From Lachnospiraceae bacterium (lineage in GTDB: Bacteria; Bacillota; Clostridia; Lachnospirales; Lachnospiraceae): 64,000 bases of DNA. Of this stretch, positions 6,667 to 15,535 are shown in pieces. The notes under the pieces are model-generated. The model did no database searches, was not told the DNA's origin, and saw nothing but the letters and a program-made list of their open reading frames with translations. The stretch is taken from the NCBI GenBank assembly GCA_004557975.1, contig SFEV01000004.1:25604-89603 (forward strand), given 5' to 3'. Made by a program: the position numbers and the translations under genes. The first letter of the stretch is position 1. Every line of letters begins with the position of its first letter.

Positions 6667-9294
6667 CTAAATGTCCCCGCGGGAGCGGCGCCTGTTTGTG
6701 TACTCAAGCATAATCGGATAGATACGCTCGCAGTTGTGGTTGTCGGAAAACTCAAAGAAGTCATCGGCACGGCTGCGGTACATCTCCGGCATGACACATC
6801 CGTTCTTCATATATTCGCACAGCACCTCAATCAGCTCTTCATTTGTGTGACAGATTTCCCCGAAACTCATGGTATCGTAATGGAAGGTTCCTTCCTCGTA
6901 ATGCTGCGGAATATCGTGGTGATGCAGATATACGACAGGCTTACGCATGTACGCAAAGTCAAACTGCACGCCTGAGAAGTCGGTCACCATCAGCGCTGCT
7001 TCGCAGAAAATTTTTTCGTAGCTCATATCTCCGATGGAAGGGATAATCTCCACCAGGTCATTTTTGGTGAAATCCTCTGCCTGCGGGCTGACGATGGGAT
7101 GAAGCACGTACTGAATGCGGTAGCCGTAGCGGCGGGCAGCTTCCAGCAGCTTCGGATCGTTGATAAGGCTGTTGTATACTTTGTAGTAGTTCGTCTCGCG
7201 GAAGTTCGGATTGTAATCCCGGGAGAAGCCCTCGCTTTTGCTGATCGGAAGGGCGGAGTTCATGCGCCAGGTCGGAGAGATCAGAATAATTTTCTGTGCC
7301 CGGTTCTTCAGGCCGTCATAGCGCGGTACTCCGGTCAGTTTCAGTGCATCGTAACCCTCATAATCGTAGACCGGTTTGGAAAGGTTTTCAATCTCATACT
7401 TGGATGCACAGAAATACAGTCGCGTATTGTCGCGCAGTCGCTGCTGTGCGATGGCAATTTTCTGAACCGACATGCCGTGCTGGACACAGGCCACATCGAA
7501 GTGCGTATCGCCCCGGATCGGAAGCGAACGCTCAAATGTAAAATCGTTGAATGCGAAAACCGTGGAGTTGGAAGCGATCACCAGATCCGCATTCAGAAAG
7601 ATGAGATGATGCTTTAAAGAGCCTCTTTTCAGAGGACGATATCCTTCCCTGCGCATGCGGGCGTAATCAGTGGAAGATTCGTCCAGCAGATAATATTTCC
7701 GGATGCCGTCCTGCTGTTTTTCAGCGTACCGGTACATGTACTCGGAGGAATCGCCTCCCTTGTAAATTTTGTCGAGAAACAGCCAGATTTTCTGCCGTTT
7801 GAAACAGGGACGCAGCAGAAAATTGACCACCTTAAGCGGTATCAGGTCGCGGTATGCGCCGTCTTTCTTTTTCCACATCTGCAGCCACAGTCCCAGCTCC
7901 TTTTTCAGCACAAGGAGCTTGCTGGCGGGAACAACGTGAATGCCCTGCCAGTTCCAGAATGCCAGATATTTCCCGAAACGCCAGTAGCCGAATGTGAAGT
8001 CCTTGGCAAAACGGCTTGTACTGGACGGGAATCCGAAATCCAGAGTGTATTCTTTTCCACCGGCACACAGCACGAATGTCAGAATCCGGTCGCCGGAAGC
8101 GTCCCCCACGGGAATTTCCACATGGAAGGTCTTCATGCGGGAGAAAGATACTCCAAAGTATTTCATCAGAGAATACCGTTTGTTGTAGGTGAGCGGATAA
8201 AGTGTTTTGCCGAACCGGGCACATACGGAGGCCGTGTCTTCGGACAGGACATCTGTATAGAAGCCGTCGATGGTCAGCTTTCCGTCTTCATAGTTCATCA
8301 GATTGATACGCACCTGGAACTTCTGCATATCCCAGAATTCACAGCCGTCACTCATCAGGACAACTGATTTTTCCCTGCAGGAAAGCTCCGGATAATACGT
8401 CGGATCGTTTTTCTTCATGCGCAGCTCAAGCAGCCATGTATGATTGGCGCAGAGCGCCGTATTGACATCCTGGCAGGCAATAGATTCTGTATCAATATAT
8501 TGAAGGACGCCTGAAAGAAAGGTCACGTATGCAGGAACTTCCTCCGGGGGAAGCACATGCTTGTTTTTGTTGTCCCTGTTGGAGAAAAAACGGATACGGA
8601 TCATGTAAAGCGCCAGGTACTGAACCAGCGGATAGACGGAGCTTCGGTGCTGCGCTTCTTCGCGAAGGAGCGGGAGCAGAAACTGCTCAAAAGGCTCATA
8701 GTACCATTCGTGGGTCATACAGCGGATATCAAACTGAGCATTGCATTCTTTTGCCAGGGAGTAGGTAACGGGGCACGTACCGGCATACAGGAAATGCGGA
8801 TTCTGACGCAGCAGAAAAAGCAGCACCTGTTTTTCCGTCTCCGGCAGTCCTGCGGCTGCGCGCAGCGCTTCCTTCAGCTTCGCCGTGGGAATCAGAAGTC
8901 CCTGGAGATCAATGGGAAACACGTGCGGTGTGCCGCCTGCATCGATCATGATGTCCCTGTGCTCTTTCAGTGAGAAGTATTCCATGGGCCGCTGCATGTG
9001 CCGGAAAATGAGAGAAGGCATCACGAATGCGGCATCATTTTTTTCTGCCTTTTCCAGCATATGCTCCAGAAAATGGCGGTCAAACTGATCCCCTTCATCC
9101 AGTAAAACTGTATAACGGCCCCCGGCGTCAGACATCCGTTCCAGAGCATGCCTGTGTGTTTCGTACGGATCATCCTCCTGTACCGGAAGAAGCTGGATAC
9201 GACTGCCGGGCAGTGTCTGGTCGGGAAATCCCGCGCTGTCTGCCGGGGAGGTATTGTGGTGTGCATAAATTACGGTTATATCATAATGGTTCAT
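6667..9294 (-). CDS. CDP-glycerol glycerophosphotransferase family protein with N-terminal glycosyltransferase-like domain
   Basis: An 875-residue, probably membrane-associated polymerase or transferase of teichoic-acid type. Residues 1-230 resemble a degenerate GT-A (GT2) fold: a parallel start strand ITVIYAHHN and YTVLLDEGDQFD in place of the usual DXD. The middle is an unassigned beta-rich region. From about residue 490 comes the Glyphos_transf domain: DKIYKGGD, CVQHGMSVQK with the catalytic-type His near 605, and VTDFSGVQFDFAYMRKP near 770, which binds the CDP-alditol. It is a paralogue of the protein at 19784 and shares these motifs almost word for word. It stands alone on the minus strand with its own promoter (9363-9391). 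The donor could be CDP-glycerol or CDP-ribitol. Confidence 0.85.
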   Translation of the reverse strand: MNHYDITVIYAHHNTSPADSAGFPDQTLPGSRIQLLPVQEDDPYETHRHALERMSDAGGRYTVLLDEGDQFDRHFLEHMLEKAEKNDAAFVMPSLIFRHMQRPMEYFSLKEHRDIMIDAGGTPHVFPIDLQGLLIPTAKLKEALRAAAGLPETEKQVLLFLLRQNPHFLYAGTCPVTYSLAKECNAQFDIRCMTHEWYYEPFEQFLLPLLREEAQHRSSVYPLVQYLALYMIRIRFFSNRDNKNKHVLPPEEVPAYVTFLSGVLQYIDTESIACQDVNTALCANHTWLLELRMKKNDPTYYPELSCREKSVVLMSDGCEFWDMQKFQVRINLMNYEDGKLTIDGFYTDVLSEDTASVCARFGKTLYPLTYNKRYSLMKYFGVSFSRMKTFHVEIPVGDASGDRILTFVLCAGGKEYTLDFGFPSSTSRFAKDFTFGYWRFGKYLAFWNWQGIHVVPASKLLVLKKELGLWLQMWKKKDGAYRDLIPLKVVNFLLRPCFKRQKIWLFLDKIYKGGDSSEYMYRYAEKQQDGIRKYYLLDESSTDYARMRREGYRPLKRGSLKHHLIFLNADLVIASNSTVFAFNDFTFERSLPIRGDTHFDVACVQHGMSVQKIAIAQQRLRDNTRLYFCASKYEIENLSKPVYDYEGYDALKLTGVPRYDGLKNRAQKIILISPTWRMNSALPISKSEGFSRDYNPNFRETNYYKVYNSLINDPKLLEAARRYGYRIQYVLHPIVSPQAEDFTKNDLVEIIPSIGDMSYEKIFCEAALMVTDFSGVQFDFAYMRKPVVYLHHHDIPQHYEEGTFHYDTMSFGEICHTNEELIEVLCEYMKNGCVMPEMYRSRADDFFEFSDNHNCERIYPIMLEYTNRRRSRGDI

Positions 9295-9362
9295 GGTGGT
9301 CGTTCCCTCAGTAAAAATATTCTGATCAGATTTCAGAAAAGTCAGTGCTCTGAATCAGGTAC

Positions 9363-9391
9363 ATTTTAGCATATCGGCAGATGGTTTTCAA
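9363..9391 (-). promoter_or_regulatory. Promoter for the minus-strand glycerophosphotransferase gene
   Basis: On the minus strand, TTGAAA (9391-9386) and TAAAAT (9368-9363) with a 17 bp spacer. It lies about 70 bp before the start codon at 9294. Confidence 0.65.
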
Positions 9392-9408
9392 CGATTGGGG
9401 CGGTAAAC

Positions 9409-9595
9409 CTGCACGGTCTGGCTTTTCATGTGTTACTGTTCGCGTGTCACGCCATGCAGGCCACAGACCGCCTGCTTGCGCAGGCTGTACACTGCTACGC
9501 AGCTCCTGTCTGTGGCTGATGTGCGTTCCGCACATCACAGAAAATGAAAATCCAGCCCTTTGCAGATGAATCTGCACGGTCTGGCTTTTCATTTT
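9409..9595. repeat. Nested inverted/direct repeat element between divergent promoters
   Basis: A 21-bp sequence is repeated exactly at 9409-9429 and 9572-9592. Between them lie perfect stems: 9461-9468 with 9508-9515 (8 bp), enclosing 9470-9475 with 9480-9485; 9517-9525 with 9529-9537 (9 bp, 3 nt loop); and a long hairpin 9541-9555 with 9581-9595 (14 of 15 paired), enclosing 9561-9566 with 9571-9576. The third arm (9544-9565) can pair with either copy of the direct repeat, giving two mutually exclusive folds. The whole element lies outside both neighbouring transcripts as judged from their promoters. No transposase is present. It could be a non-autonomous mobile repeat, a bidirectional terminator or a small RNA gene. 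Confidence 0.7.
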
Positions 9596-9649
9596 ACTGC
9601 ATGGCTGAACTGTAACTGACAAAATCCATAATTTTACGACAGGTTGTTT

Positions 9650-9678
9650 TTGACAAGAAAATACAGGTATGGTACACT
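9650..9678 (+). promoter_or_regulatory. Promoter for the TPR/ATPase gene
   Basis: TTGACA at 9650-9655 (perfect) and TACACT at 9673-9678 with a 17 bp spacer, about 50 nt upstream of the gene start. Confidence 0.75.
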
Positions 9679-9735
9679 AAAATGAAGTCATTATGCAGAT
9701 ACATGAAATAATCAAGTTACAATGAGGTGACAGAG

Positions 9736-12528
9736 TTGGATAAATATGAATACAACCTTAAGCTGGAGGAGATAGACAAGCTGGTTGATCAGGGAGATTA
9801 CGAGGAGGCCGCGAGTCTTGCGGATACGATTGACTGGAGAAGAGTCAGGAATGTCAGGACTCTTTGTCTGATCAGCGAAATTTACGAGGCATCGGGGAGA
9901 CTGGAGGACAGCAAGAAGCTGCTGGTGCGCGCTTACCGCAAATCGCCGATGGGCAGAACGGTTCTTTACCGTCTCGTTGAAGTGACGACGGCGCTGAAGC
10001 AGTACGATGAGGCACTTGAATACTACACAGAGTATGTGCAGGCTGCTCCCCACGATAACAACCGCTACATACTGAAATATATGATTTACCGCGGCAGAGG
10101 CAGCTCTGTGGAGGAACTGATCGCCATTCTGGAGGAATATCTGGGCCAGGAGTATACGGAAAAATGGGCATATGAGCTTGCAAAACTGTATCAGCAGGCA
10201 GGACAGATGCAGAAGTGCTTCGCGGCGTGCGATGATCTTGTGCTGTGGTTCCACAGCGGAAAATACGTGCTGAAGGCACTGGAGCTGAAGAGGCGCTACA
10301 CGTCGCTGACGCCGAAGCAGCAGCAGATCTATGATGACTGTCTGCAGGAGGAGGCACAGCAGGACTATCTGGACGAGCCGGAGGAGGACAATATTATCCG
10401 GAACGTGGAGAGCACGGACGGGGAAGTGATCGCAGAATCTATTATGGCCGAGACAGAGAAGTCCATTGCGGGAGAGATTGCTGCCCGCAAGGCTGAGCTG
10501 GACAAAGAGGCTGCAAGGCTCGATGCACTGAACGGTCTGCAGCAGACGGATGATTCCGCAGTATCTCTTGGCGATACGAAGCCGATTAACAAAGAAGCAG
10601 TGTCGGCAGCAGTTTCATCACCTGCCGGTCAGGATGATCAGACTGCAGAACCGGTGCAGGAGGCTGCAGAGACAGATGACAGGGATCTGAAGGTGGAGCT
10701 TGCGAAGAGCATGCGCAAAATCATCTCAGGTGTTGTGAAGCGGACAGAGGAAAATGAAGATGATATTCCGGCTGTCGTGGAATCAAAGATCCAGAATATC
10801 CAGAAGCTGACAGTTCCGGAGCCTGAGGAGCAGGCAGCGGCACAGCTTTCCATTGATGACATTCTTCTTTCCATGGGAGAGAAGGGCAAAAAGATTGCGG
10901 CTGAGGCAATGCAGGCACAGAAAATGGCCGAGGCGGAGCGTCAGGCGGCAGCCGAGAGGGAGGCAGCGAAACAGCTGTCTGCAGAACAGCAGGAGGCACC
11001 GGTTTCCCCGCAGGAGGAAGAGACTGAGGAGGAGCAGGATGTGGAAAACCGCTCTCTGAGATCAGTGACTGCCGCAGCTGCAGATGAGCTGACGGAAATG
11101 CAGAGGGAGGCTCTGCGCTATACAAATAATCCCGAGAAGCTTCTGAGAAATAAGAGCGCGCTTCCGACGTACTCGGAGGAGGATGATCTTGGCAAGACGC
11201 GCAGAATTTTCAATACAAAGGAAGAACTGATGGAGGCTGCACGCAAGGAGATTCTTGCGGAGAAGACGATCCGGATTCCGACGGAGGAGATTTCCAGAAG
11301 AGTTCACGCAGCTGCTCCGGAGGAAGACAGTTATTCAGAGGATGACATTTTACCAGAGGAAGCAGCCAGAGTTCCTGAAAAGGAAATGGCTGACGGGTCA
11401 TCCGGGATGTCGGAAGATGAGACGATTGAACTGCCGGGAAGCGGTGAGTCAGCCGGAGCCTGGGAAGATGGTACAGCCGGTGATAAGGAGATTGAACTGC
11501 CGGGAAGCGACGAAGCAGCCGGAACCCGGGAAGATGGTACGGCCGGCGATGAGGAGATTGAACTGCCGGGAAGCGGTGAGTCAGCCGGAGCCTGGGAAAG
11601 TGGTACGGCCGGCGATGAGGAGATTGAACTGCCGGGAAGCGATGAGTCAGCCGGAACCTGGGAAGATGAGCAGCCGGAAGACGACGGAAGCGGGCTGCCG
11701 GAAAGTGACCGGGACGATGAAGCGTCAGAGCAGCCGGAAGATGGTGTATATGAGGATGAATATGAGGAAGATGAATATCTGAAAATTCCGCAGCATCTCA
11801 GAAAGCTGTTCAGCGGCTTTACGGAGATTGAATCTCTGGAGGATCAGATCGCAAATGCGATTATTCAGGCAGAGTCCAAGGGAGATGACCGCACCTCACG
11901 CAGCGGAAATATTCTGATTTTCGGTGCTCATGGTTCCGGAAAGACTACTCTTGCCATGAATCTGGCAAAGGCGATTGCTCAGGATAAGGGCAATCAGGTC
12001 ATGAAGATGGCGAAGATTTATGCGGCAGATCTGAACCGCAAGGATATCGCGGCTACGATCGCGAAGATTGCAGGCGGTACTCTGATTATCGAGGAGGCCG
12101 GAGATCTGGAGCCGAATACGGTTGAACAGCTTACGACTGCCATGGAATTCCGTACGGACGGCCTGATTATTATTCTGGAAGACGAGCAGCAGTATATCCA
12201 TGAGCTGCTGATGCGTCATCCGCGCTTCACAATGAAATTTACGGCGCAGATTTATATTCCGGTCTATACTGCCGAGGAACTGGCAATGTTTGGGCAGATT
12301 TATGCCAACGCCCAGGATTACGTCATCGGAGAGGAAGGTCTGGAGGCACTCTATGAGAAGATTTCTGCAGCTTCCGCAAGCGGTACGGAAGTGGCTATCG
12401 GAGATGTGATTGCAATGGTATCAAAAGCGATCCAGAATTCCAATAAATTCTTCCGCAAGATGTCAATGGGCAAGAAGCGTTATGATGAGAATGATTATAT
12501 TATTCTGTTTGCAAAGGATTTCAGATAG
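9736..12528 (+). CDS. TPR-like, acidic repeat and P-loop ATPase protein of unknown function
   Basis: About 930 residues in three parts. Residues 1-210 form TPR-like helical repeats (LISEIYEASGRLEDSKKLL, YYTEYVQAAPHDNN). Residues 210-690 are acidic, Glu/Ala/Gln-rich and probably disordered, with a 22-residue repeat near the end. The C-terminal 240 residues are an AAA-like ATPase with Walker A GAHGSGKTT and a Walker B-like strand GTLIIEEAG. No membrane segment or signal peptide is seen, so it is probably a cytoplasmic scaffold or motor-like protein. TTG 9736 is preferred because GAGGTG lies 6 nt before it; GTG 9727 is the alternative. It is monocistronic between its promoter and the terminator at 12578. 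I recognise the architecture from Lachnospiraceae but know of no assigned function. Confidence 0.75.
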   Translation: MDKYEYNLKLEEIDKLVDQGDYEEAASLADTIDWRRVRNVRTLCLISEIYEASGRLEDSKKLLVRAYRKSPMGRTVLYRLVEVTTALKQYDEALEYYTEYVQAAPHDNNRYILKYMIYRGRGSSVEELIAILEEYLGQEYTEKWAYELAKLYQQAGQMQKCFAACDDLVLWFHSGKYVLKALELKRRYTSLTPKQQQIYDDCLQEEAQQDYLDEPEEDNIIRNVESTDGEVIAESIMAETEKSIAGEIAARKAELDKEAARLDALNGLQQTDDSAVSLGDTKPINKEAVSAAVSSPAGQDDQTAEPVQEAAETDDRDLKVELAKSMRKIISGVVKRTEENEDDIPAVVESKIQNIQKLTVPEPEEQAAAQLSIDDILLSMGEKGKKIAAEAMQAQKMAEAERQAAAEREAAKQLSAEQQEAPVSPQEEETEEEQDVENRSLRSVTAAAADELTEMQREALRYTNNPEKLLRNKSALPTYSEEDDLGKTRRIFNTKEELMEAARKEILAEKTIRIPTEEISRRVHAAAPEEDSYSEDDILPEEAARVPEKEMADGSSGMSEDETIELPGSGESAGAWEDGTAGDKEIELPGSDEAAGTREDGTAGDEEIELPGSGESAGAWESGTAGDEEIELPGSDESAGTWEDEQPEDDGSGLPESDRDDEASEQPEDGVYEDEYEEDEYLKIPQHLRKLFSGFTEIESLEDQIANAIIQAESKGDDRTSRSGNILIFGAHGSGKTTLAMNLAKAIAQDKGNQVMKMAKIYAADLNRKDIAATIAKIAGGTLIIEEAGDLEPNTVEQLTTAMEFRTDGLIIILEDEQQYIHELLMRHPRFTMKFTAQIYIPVYTAEELAMFGQIYANAQDYVIGEEGLEALYEKISAASASGTEVAIGDVIAMVSKAIQNSNKFFRKMSMGKKRYDENDYIILFAKDFR
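11425..11680 (+). repeat. 66-bp in-frame tandem repeat, nearly four copies
   Basis: Units begin at 11425, 11491, 11557 and 11623, exactly 66 bp apart, and encode a 22-residue unit starting IELPGS and ending with TAGDE. Units differ by a few substitutions (Gly/Asp, Glu/Ala, Trp/Arg), and the last decays into the acidic linker. The period is a multiple of three, so copy changes keep the frame and move the ATPase domain further from or closer to the TPR domain. Confidence 0.9.
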
Positions 12529-12577
12529 AATCGTATATCAGGAAAACTGCAGTTATAAATGAAAAGATACGCAAAAT

Positions 12578-12629
12578 AAGGCTGTCGCAGAACAGAATCC
12601 GGGAGGAAAACTGTTTGCGGCAGCCTTTT
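12578..12629. terminator. Bidirectional terminator between converging genes
   Basis: AAGGCTGTCGCAGAACAG at 12578-12595 pairs, with one bulge and one G-T, with 12611-12628, followed by a T-run. It sits between the ends of the TPR/ATPase gene and pepT. The left arm repeats that of the murA terminator. Confidence 0.8.
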
Positions 12630-12659
12630 GTTGTCTGCATCAGCCGCTGGCTGACAGGA

Positions 12660-13877
12660 TTATTCTGCGTATTTTTCGAGAAGCTTCAGCACAATGTCCA
12701 CTGCAGTGTCCATGCCCTCTGCGGTGATATGCTCGTATGGTCCGTGGAATGCATGGCCGCCTGTGCCGAGATTCGGGCAGGGAAGTCCCATAAAGCTCAG
12801 GCGTGCACCGTCCGTTCCTCCTCTGACCGGAGCTGTAAACGGATCAAGCCCCATGTCGCGGATCACAGCCTTTACATTTTCAATCATGTGCAGACATGGA
12901 CGGATCATTTCTTCCATATTACGGTACTGATCCTGGAGGGTCAGCACGACGGTTCCGGCTCCGTAGCGTTCGTTCACCGTTTTTTCGATGTGGCGCAGAA
13001 GCTTTTTGCGCGATTCAAAGCTGTGTCCGTCGTGATCCCGCACAATGTATTCCAGCTTCGCGTGCTCCACCGTTCCCTCCATGTGGCACAGGTGGAAGAA
13101 ACCCTCGTACATTTCTGTGTGCTCCGGACGGTCACAGACCGGCAGCATCTGATGAATTTCCATGGCAACGTTGGAAGCATTGACCATTTTGTCCTTTGCA
13201 TCGCCAGGGTGGATATTGACACCGTTTATTTCGAAAGATGCACCGCATGCGTTGAAATTCTCGTAGACTACCTCTGTCTCGATCCCACCGTCCAGGGTGT
13301 AAGCAAAATCTGCTCCGAAATGGGCGATGTCAAACTCGTCAGCGCCGCGCCCCACCTCTTCATCCGGAGTAAATCCGATGCATACCTTACCGTGAGGGTG
13401 GCCGCCCTCAAGCAGTTTTTCTGCCACTGTCATAATCTCGGCAATTCCTGCCTTGTCATCCGCGCCCAGCAGCGTGGTTCCGTCGGTTGTGATCAGAGTG
13501 CGTCCTTTCATGGATGAAAGGTGCGGAAAATTCCTGACGGTCAGGACGCGCCCGCTCTCTCCGAGAACAACGTCTGTGCCGTCATAATTTTCGATGATCT
13601 GCGGTCTGACGTGCTCGCCGCAGAAATCGGGAGCCGTATCCATATGAGCGATCAGGCCGATGGCCGGGGCTTTTTCGCAGCCGGGGGAGGCCGGAATGGA
13701 TGCATATACGTAGCATTTACCGTCAACGTGTGCGTCTGTGACGCCCATCTCCTGCAGCTCTTTTACAAGGATATTTGCCAGATCAAACTGGCGTGATGTG
13801 GATGGAACGGTGGTACTGTCGTCATCACTTGTCGTGTACACCGTTACGTAATTCAATAATCGTTCAACTGCCCGCAT
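12660..13877 (-). CDS. pepT: Peptidase T (tripeptide aminopeptidase)
   Basis: Cytoplasmic M20 metallopeptidase that removes the N-terminal residue from tripeptides; 405 residues, the usual length. Zinc-site motifs are all visible: AHMDTAPD (His and catalytic Asp), GADDKAG (bridging Asp), PDEEVGRG (general-base Glu and metal Glu), YTLDGG and GTGGHAFHG near the C-terminus. An earlier in-frame ATG exists at 13970, but ATG 13877 has AGGAGG seven bases upstream and begins MRAVERLLNYV as in known PepT. It is convergent with the TPR/ATPase gene and has a GC-rich hairpin region upstream that separates it from the kinase-like gene at 14005. Confidence 0.95.
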   Translation of the reverse strand: MRAVERLLNYVTVYTTSDDDSTTVPSTSRQFDLANILVKELQEMGVTDAHVDGKCYVYASIPASPGCEKAPAIGLIAHMDTAPDFCGEHVRPQIIENYDGTDVVLGESGRVLTVRNFPHLSSMKGRTLITTDGTTLLGADDKAGIAEIMTVAEKLLEGGHPHGKVCIGFTPDEEVGRGADEFDIAHFGADFAYTLDGGIETEVVYENFNACGASFEINGVNIHPGDAKDKMVNASNVAMEIHQMLPVCDRPEHTEMYEGFFHLCHMEGTVEHAKLEYIVRDHDGHSFESRKKLLRHIEKTVNERYGAGTVVLTLQDQYRNMEEMIRPCLHMIENVKAVIRDMGLDPFTAPVRGGTDGARLSFMGLPCPNLGTGGHAFHGPYEHITAEGMDTAVDIVLKLLEKYAE

Positions 13878-13928
13878 GGGAGTCCCTCCTGATATCATAG
13901 TATAATGTCCGTTCATCTTGAAATAATA

Positions 13929-13988
13929 CCGCCGGGCCGTCAGGCCCGGCGGCATCTGGCCGGAAAACACTCAAAAATGCTTTCCGGC
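13929..13988 (-). terminator. Two tandem GC-rich hairpins after the cytidylate-kinase-like gene
   Basis: In the direction of the minus strand, a stem 13988-13981/13966-13959 (8 bp) is followed by a perfect 10 bp stem 13952-13943/13938-13929 with a 4 nt loop, then TATTATTTC. It probably ends the gene at 14005, upstream of pepT. Confidence 0.7.
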
Positions 13989-14004
13989 TGCTTTATTCTG
14001 TGTT

Positions 14005-14616
14005 TTACAGAAGACCTCTGCTTTTAATGTAGTTGATAAGCAGATCCACAGAAGCATCGATGCCGATGGAGCTGCTCTCCAGACATAAATTGTAGCTGGC
14101 TGCCATGCCCCATTTCTTTTCCGACTGGAAATTGTAGTAGCTGGCACGCTTTTTGTCTGTCTTGCCGAGCATTTCCCGGGCTTTTGCATCTGTAACCTGA
14201 TACTCATCTGCGACACGTCCGGCGCGGAAATCCTGGCTGGCGTGTACAAAGACGCTTACCAGCTCCGGAACATCGCGCAGGATATAATCTGCACAGCGGC
14301 CTACGATTACGCAGGATTCCTCTGAAAGCTTGCGGATGGTATCGTAATTTGCCTGGTAGATCTGCTGGTCAATAGTCGGTCCTGTATACATCACTGACGG
14401 ATAAATATCCATTACGATGGAATACAGAAGGCTGTTGGTGGGCTTTTCGTCGTAGCTCTCCAGAACCTTCTCGCACAGGCCGCTCTGCTTTGCAATCAGC
14501 TTGATCAGCTCTTTGTCGTAAAATTTGATTCCCAGTTTTTTCGCCAGCTTTTCTCCTATTTCATGACCTCCGCTGCCGAACTGTCTTCCGATGGTTACTA
14601 TTACCTTTTTTGCCAT
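14005..14616 (-). CDS. Cytidylate kinase-like family protein
   Basis: 203 residues of the cytidylate-kinase-like (P-loop nucleoside monophosphate kinase) family. The start MAKKVIVTIGRQFGSGGHEIG holds a phosphate-binding loop of the GRQFGSGG type, unlike the classical GxxGxGK of Cmk. VIVGRCADYILRD is the family's second motif, and FRAGRVADEYQVTD with KKRASYYNF forms the lid. The real CMP kinase of an organism is usually a separate Cmk, so the true substrate here is uncertain. A promoter lies at 14701-14730, and the gene appears to be transcribed alone. Confidence 0.8.
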   Translation of the reverse strand: MAKKVIVTIGRQFGSGGHEIGEKLAKKLGIKFYDKELIKLIAKQSGLCEKVLESYDEKPTNSLLYSIVMDIYPSVMYTGPTIDQQIYQANYDTIRKLSEESCVIVGRCADYILRDVPELVSVFVHASQDFRAGRVADEYQVTDAKAREMLGKTDKKRASYYNFQSEKKWGMAASYNLCLESSSIGIDASVDLLINYIKSRGLL

Positions 14617-14700
14617 AATCTATCCCTCCCGTCACAACTTTTCGCTCTGTATACGGTTCACTATCAGGTTGTCGGAAAGTGGATACAGAACTGTGTATTC

Positions 14701-14730
14701 AGTATAACACAGAAATCCCGTTTGGTGCAA
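14701..14730 (-). promoter_or_regulatory. Promoter for the cytidylate-kinase-like gene
   Basis: Minus-strand TTGCAC (14730-14725) and TATACT (14706-14701) with an 18 bp spacer, about 85 bp before the start codon. Confidence 0.55.
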
Positions 14731-14855
14731 AATAAATTGTATATTTTCTATTTTCCCAGAATATGTTACACTGTTGTATATACAATTAAAAAAGAACTGC
14801 TTCCCGGAGTTAAGTATTGCCTGTGATACTGCGGGGGCAGGAGAGGAGGAAAAAT

Positions 14856-15491
14856 ATGTCACCAAAGAAACAGTATTATGAGAATCTGGCAGCCTCTGTA
14901 ATTAAGGGGCTGGAGAAGCGCCATATGGAAGGCTATTATTTTGACACGGCAGAAGAAGCGGTACAGAAGATCATGTCCATGATACCGGAGGGTTCCTCCG
15001 TTTCCTGGGGAGGTTCCATGACGCTTACCCAGTCAGGTATGATGGATGCACTGAAAGCTTCCGGCCTGGAGCTGATTGACCGCGGTGCTGCCTCATCGCC
15101 GGAGGAGAAGAAGGCGCTGGAGCGCAGAGCGTTCGGGGCAGATTATTATTTTATGAGTGCCAATGCAATTACAGCGGACGGAGAGCTGGTGAATACAGAC
15201 GGCAACGGTAATCGTGTCGCTGCGCTTGTATACGGTCCGGATCACGTGATGATTCTCGCCGGAATGAATAAGGTGGCTCTCGATGTGGAGAGTGCGATGA
15301 AGCGTGTGCATATGAACGCCGCACCGCCAAACGCTGTGCGCCTGAATCTCAAAACGCCGTGCAGTCTGACGGGTGTCTGCAAAGAATGTCTCAGTGCAGA
15401 CTGTATCTGTGCTCACACTGTGGTCACACGGTACAACCGCATTGCAGGGCGCATCAAGGTATTTCTGATCGGGGAAGAGATGGGATTCTGA
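14856..15491 (+). CDS. LUD domain protein (LutC/YkgG-related)
   Basis: 211 residues of the LUD family, related to lactate-utilisation subunits. The core SVSWGGSMTLTQSGM and the ANAITADGELVNTDGNGNR segment are typical of stand-alone clostridial LUD proteins. A Cys cluster near the end (CSLTGVCKECLSADCICAH) could bind a metal. The start is fixed by GAGGAGGA just upstream of ATG 14856. No lutA/lutB partners are present, so a role in lactate oxidation cannot be claimed. The next gene begins 44 bp later, so the two may be cotranscribed. Confidence 0.8.
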   Translation: MSPKKQYYENLAASVIKGLEKRHMEGYYFDTAEEAVQKIMSMIPEGSSVSWGGSMTLTQSGMMDALKASGLELIDRGAASSPEEKKALERRAFGADYYFMSANAITADGELVNTDGNGNRVAALVYGPDHVMILAGMNKVALDVESAMKRVHMNAAPPNAVRLNLKTPCSLTGVCKECLSADCICAHTVVTRYNRIAGRIKVFLIGEEMGF

Positions 15492-15535
15492 TGAAGCGAA
15501 TGGTTCTTTAGCGGCCATATTGACAGGAGGGAGAG

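Noticed and set aside
9409..9592. Insertion-sequence ends
   Set aside because: The 21-bp repeats are direct, enclose only about 140 bp, and no transposase is present; at most a non-autonomous element.
9326..9622. 98-codon minus-strand frame across the nested repeat element
   Set aside because: It is composed of the inverted repeats themselves, has no ribosome site and runs through the promoter of the minus-strand gene.
11425..11680. CRISPR-like array
   Set aside because: Repeats are contiguous without spacers, lie in frame in a protein and have a coding period of 22 residues.
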